Assembly (NCBI GenBank): GCA_021199255.1
Contig: JAJQIK010000072.1
Span: 62,001 to 126,000 of the forward strand
Origin: Clostridiales bacterium
GTDB lineage: Bacteria; Bacillota; Clostridia; Lachnospirales; Lachnospiraceae
Length of the DNA stretch: 64,000 nt
Direction: 5' to 3'
Part shown: positions 61,969-64,000 of the stretch, piece by piece
Layout: each line of letters begins with the position of its first letter
How positions within the stretch are numbered: the stretch's first letter is position 1
Translations under genes and position numbers: made by a program
Notes under the pieces: generated by a model
Told to the model about the DNA's origin: nothing
What the model saw: the letters and a program-made list of their open reading frames with translations, nothing else
Database searches by the model: none

Positions 61969-62712
61969 CGCCTTCTGCATCATATTCTGGATTCCCTGGG
62001 TGGTCAGGTATAACGCTTTCATAGGCAGCCCGCAGACGGAAACGGTTTTGTTCTGTTTACAATCCGCAATGGCTTTGGCCACTACACATTCTGTTTTCGC
62101 CATGATGAGCTTCTTGCAGGGATTCAGCTTCTCCCCGTCACCGTAAGCGTGTTTCAGAAACGGCGTGTTGACAGGCCCCGGACAGACGGCGATCACACAG
62201 ATGCCTGTTCCCTTTAATTCCTGGGAAAGCGCCCGGCTGAAGGAATATACATAGGATTTGGAGGCCGCATACACCGCGAAAGCCGCCTGGGGGACAAAGG
62301 CCGCCCCAGAGGCGAACTGAATCAGTTTACTGCCTTTGTGCATATAGGGCAGACAGAGCTTCGTCATTCGCGTCAGCGCCATAATATTCAAATCGATCAT
62401 CTCCTCGATTTCCTGCAGGCTCTGCTTTTGAAATACGCCGTGGGTTCCAATCCCCGCGCAGTTTACCAATACGGTAATGTTCGGATTTTGGATAGCCAGC
62501 ACCTCTGCAAACTGCCTGATTTCCTGTTCTCTGGTGAGATCAATGGCGATGGTTCTGGTTTTGCTGCGCATGGCCCGGGCAAGCTCTTCCATGGGTTCTT
62601 TCCTGCGGGCGAGCAGCCATATTTCGTCTGTTTTGCCAAGCCGGGCGTCTAACTGCCACGCAAATTCCCGCCCCATACCGGAAGACGCGCCTGTTATGAT
62701 TGCAATATTCAT
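61903..62712 (-). CDS. Short-chain dehydrogenase/reductase
   Basis: The 269-residue protein has TGASSGMG (Rossmann dinucleotide motif), NCAGIG and the catalytic Tyr-x3-Lys in YAASKS, with Ser in QFASGAA. The substrate is unknown. The start at 62712 matches the family (MNIAIITGASSG) and follows GAGGAG. The C-terminal tail ACGCALPVRTLLYAQKAAQK is encoded by the B repeat and is not part of the SDR fold. Confidence 0.93.
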   Translation of the reverse strand: MNIAIITGASSGMGREFAWQLDARLGKTDEIWLLARRKEPMEELARAMRSKTRTIAIDLTREQEIRQFAEVLAIQNPNITVLVNCAGIGTHGVFQKQSLQEIEEMIDLNIMALTRMTKLCLPYMHKGSKLIQFASGAAFVPQAAFAVYAASKSYVYSFSRALSQELKGTGICVIAVCPGPVNTPFLKHAYGDGEKLNPCKKLIMAKTECVVAKAIADCKQNKTVSVCGLPMKALYLTTQGIQNMMQKAQACGCALPVRTLLYAQKAAQK

Positions 62713-62767
62713 GATCTGGTTCTCCTCTCTGTTGCCAGGGTTTCTCAGGCGATGGAATCCATACCGG

Positions 62768-63430
62768 TTAAGAAGCGGCGAAAATTCCGTTCTCCGCAAT
62801 TAATTCCTTAAATTCATAGGTATAGTAATCCGCCAGCCGCCGTTTCTCCTCGTCCTGATCTTCAGAATGTTTATCATAGACCGCGCACACCTTCATACCA
62901 GCAGATTTTCCGGCGATAATACCGTCCACAATATCTTCGAACACCAGACATTCTTCCGGCAAAACGCCCAGCTTCTGAGCTACCGCAAGATACACATCAG
63001 GAGCCGGCTTGCCCTTTGGCACCTCACAGCCTGTAACAATACAACTGATATATTGCTCCAGCCGATGTACAGAGACAATATTATCGACCAATTCTCTGGA
63101 ATTGCTGGTGGCGATTCCCATCAGGATATGGTGCGCATGACAATATTCGAGCACTTCCCGGACGCCGTTCTTGATGGGCGCCTGATGGGTGTATTTATCC
63201 CATGCCATACGATTCCAGTCGTCCTTAATCTGCTGCAGGGTATCCGGCAGTTGAAATCGTTCCTTAAAGTATACGGCGGTTTCACTGAAGCTTTTACCGC
63301 CGATTTCCTTTTGCAGCATTTTCGGCATGGCAATACCGAATTTCCCAAGATATTCGATATCTATGGCATGCCATATCCACATAGAGTCCACCAGAGAACC
63401 GTCCAAATCAAATATGACCGCTTTGACCAC
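62768..63430 (-). CDS. HAD family phosphatase (beta-phosphoglucomutase-like)
   Basis: The 220-residue HAD subfamily I protein has FDLDGSLVDS (catalytic Asp pair), GIATSNSREL, KGKPAPDVY and FEDIVDGI. A cap domain lies between motifs I and II. Sugar-phosphate or nucleotide phosphatase roles are possible. GTG at 63430 is preferred, as GGGAGG lies 10 bases upstream. The GTG at 63442 lies within that site. The start overlaps the end of the pseudouridine synthase gene. Confidence 0.92.
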   Translation of the reverse strand: MVKAVIFDLDGSLVDSMWIWHAIDIEYLGKFGIAMPKMLQKEIGGKSFSETAVYFKERFQLPDTLQQIKDDWNRMAWDKYTHQAPIKNGVREVLEYCHAHHILMGIATSNSRELVDNIVSVHRLEQYISCIVTGCEVPKGKPAPDVYLAVAQKLGVLPEECLVFEDIVDGIIAGKSAGMKVCAVYDKHSEDQDEEKRRLADYYTYEFKELIAENGIFAAS

Positions 63431-64000
63431 AGCCTGCCTCACCTCCCAATTTCTTAAGACTTTCCACTTCCCATGGCTCCAATCTGCGATAGCAGCCCCT
63501 CTCTAAGCTGCCGTCCAACACCAGATTCCCCATACGGATTCTTTTTAAAGAGAGCACCTCGTTATCTACCGCCTGCAACATTCTCTTGACCTGATGAAAT
63601 TTCCCCTCCGTGATGGTCAGGCGAATGAGCGCCGCCTCTTTGCCGGGGACGATTTGAACCTTTGCGGGTTTGGTGCAGCGCTTCTCGCCGATATCGACGC
63701 CCTGCTCCAGCCGTTCGATCTGCTGCGCTGTCAACGCCCGTGCCAGACTGCACTCATATTCCTTCTCCACATGCTTTCTGGGCGACAGCAATTCATGCGC
63801 CAGCTGACCGTCGTTGGTGATCACAAGGAGCCCCTCCGTATCCTTGTCCAGCCGTCCCACCGGGAAAAGATCGTTTCTGCCTTCGCCGGAAAGCAGGTCG
63901 ATAACCGTCCTTTCCCGCCCGTCCTCTCTGGCGGATACTACGCCGGAGGGCTTATGGAGCATATAATAAACATATTTCTCATATACACAGGGCTGACCCT
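63408..64000 (-). CDS. RsuA/RluB-type pseudouridine synthase (5' part outside the window)
   Basis: The frame is open to the right edge. Visible are the core motifs YYMLHKPSGVVSA, VGRLDKDTEGLLVITND (catalytic Asp) and TEGKFHQVKRML. The N-terminal S4 domain lies outside. RsuA/RluB enzymes make pseudouridine in rRNA. The 3' end overlaps the HAD gene start by 23 bases. Confidence 0.93.
   Translation of the reverse strand, partial: GQPCVYEKYVYYMLHKPSGVVSAREDGRERTVIDLLSGEGRNDLFPVGRLDKDTEGLLVITNDGQLAHELLSPRKHVEKEYECSLARALTAQQIERLEQGVDIGEKRCTKPAKVQIVPGKEAALIRLTITEGKFHQVKRMLQAVDNEVLSLKRIRMGNLVLDGSLERGCYRRLEPWEVESLKKLGGEAGCGQSGHI

Overview
The window is chromosomal core DNA from a spore-forming Gram-positive anaerobe of the class Clostridia, most likely a Lachnospiraceae member. 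This is inferred from gene content and protein style. The pointers are a GerW/YtfJ sporulation protein, a Prp protease beside an L27 with a cleavable leader, RecU, FakA/DegV, HisZ with short HisG, MinCDE together with MreBCD, Gram-positive LexA boxes and several DUF families typical of the group. I saw no rRNA, tRNA, insertion sequence, phage gene or CRISPR array.

Layout. 1-410 (-) is the start of a probable HD-GYP protein. 604-3147 (+) holds DUF2953-gerW and small unknowns. 3248-3433 (-) is rpmB. 3657-37862 (+) is one long co-directional block: asp23-fakA-recG-degV; miaB-mutS-mutL-miaA (modification and mismatch repair); a PLP lyase; DUF4321-radC-mreBCD-pbp2-minCDE-rodA-mgsA-dac (cell shape and division); a P-loop protein, HlyD-like adaptor, YggS and SepF; aroB-lspA-rluD; cstA; and a cytidylate kinase-like gene. 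38057-40224 (-) has dtd and an AI-2E-type permease. 40386-42168 (+) has ttcA and a XerS-like recombinase. 42352-43667 is a divergent SOS pair, a LysM division-inhibitor-like gene (-) and lexA (+). 44169-64000 (-) carries rplU-prp-rpmA-obgE-yhbY-nadD-yqeK-rsfS, then a radical-SAM/RNase G/NUDIX/lspA2 group, a his operon (hisZ-G-D-B and a three-domain HisIE), recU, pseudouridine synthases, an SDR and a HAD phosphatase.

Most notable are two families of short structured repeats that end in the ribosome-binding site of the next gene. Family A precedes miaB and dtd. Its two copies share a hairpin whose 9-base loop is perfectly complementary to 9 bases next to the Shine-Dalgarno, and another stem shows compensatory base changes. 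Family B (69 bp, 62 identical, all seven differences transitions) precedes hisB and a small membrane-protein gene, and in the second place also encodes the last 20 residues of the upstream SDR. Both look like cis-acting RNA or mobile repeats with a translational role.

Other points to note: a methylglyoxal synthase with Ala at the catalytic Asp position; an MreB with altered ATP-site motifs; a PBP2 with a large insertion; a HisIE carrying a degenerate HisA/HisF-like barrel; an RNase E/G lacking the Zn-link region; and two LspA paralogs.
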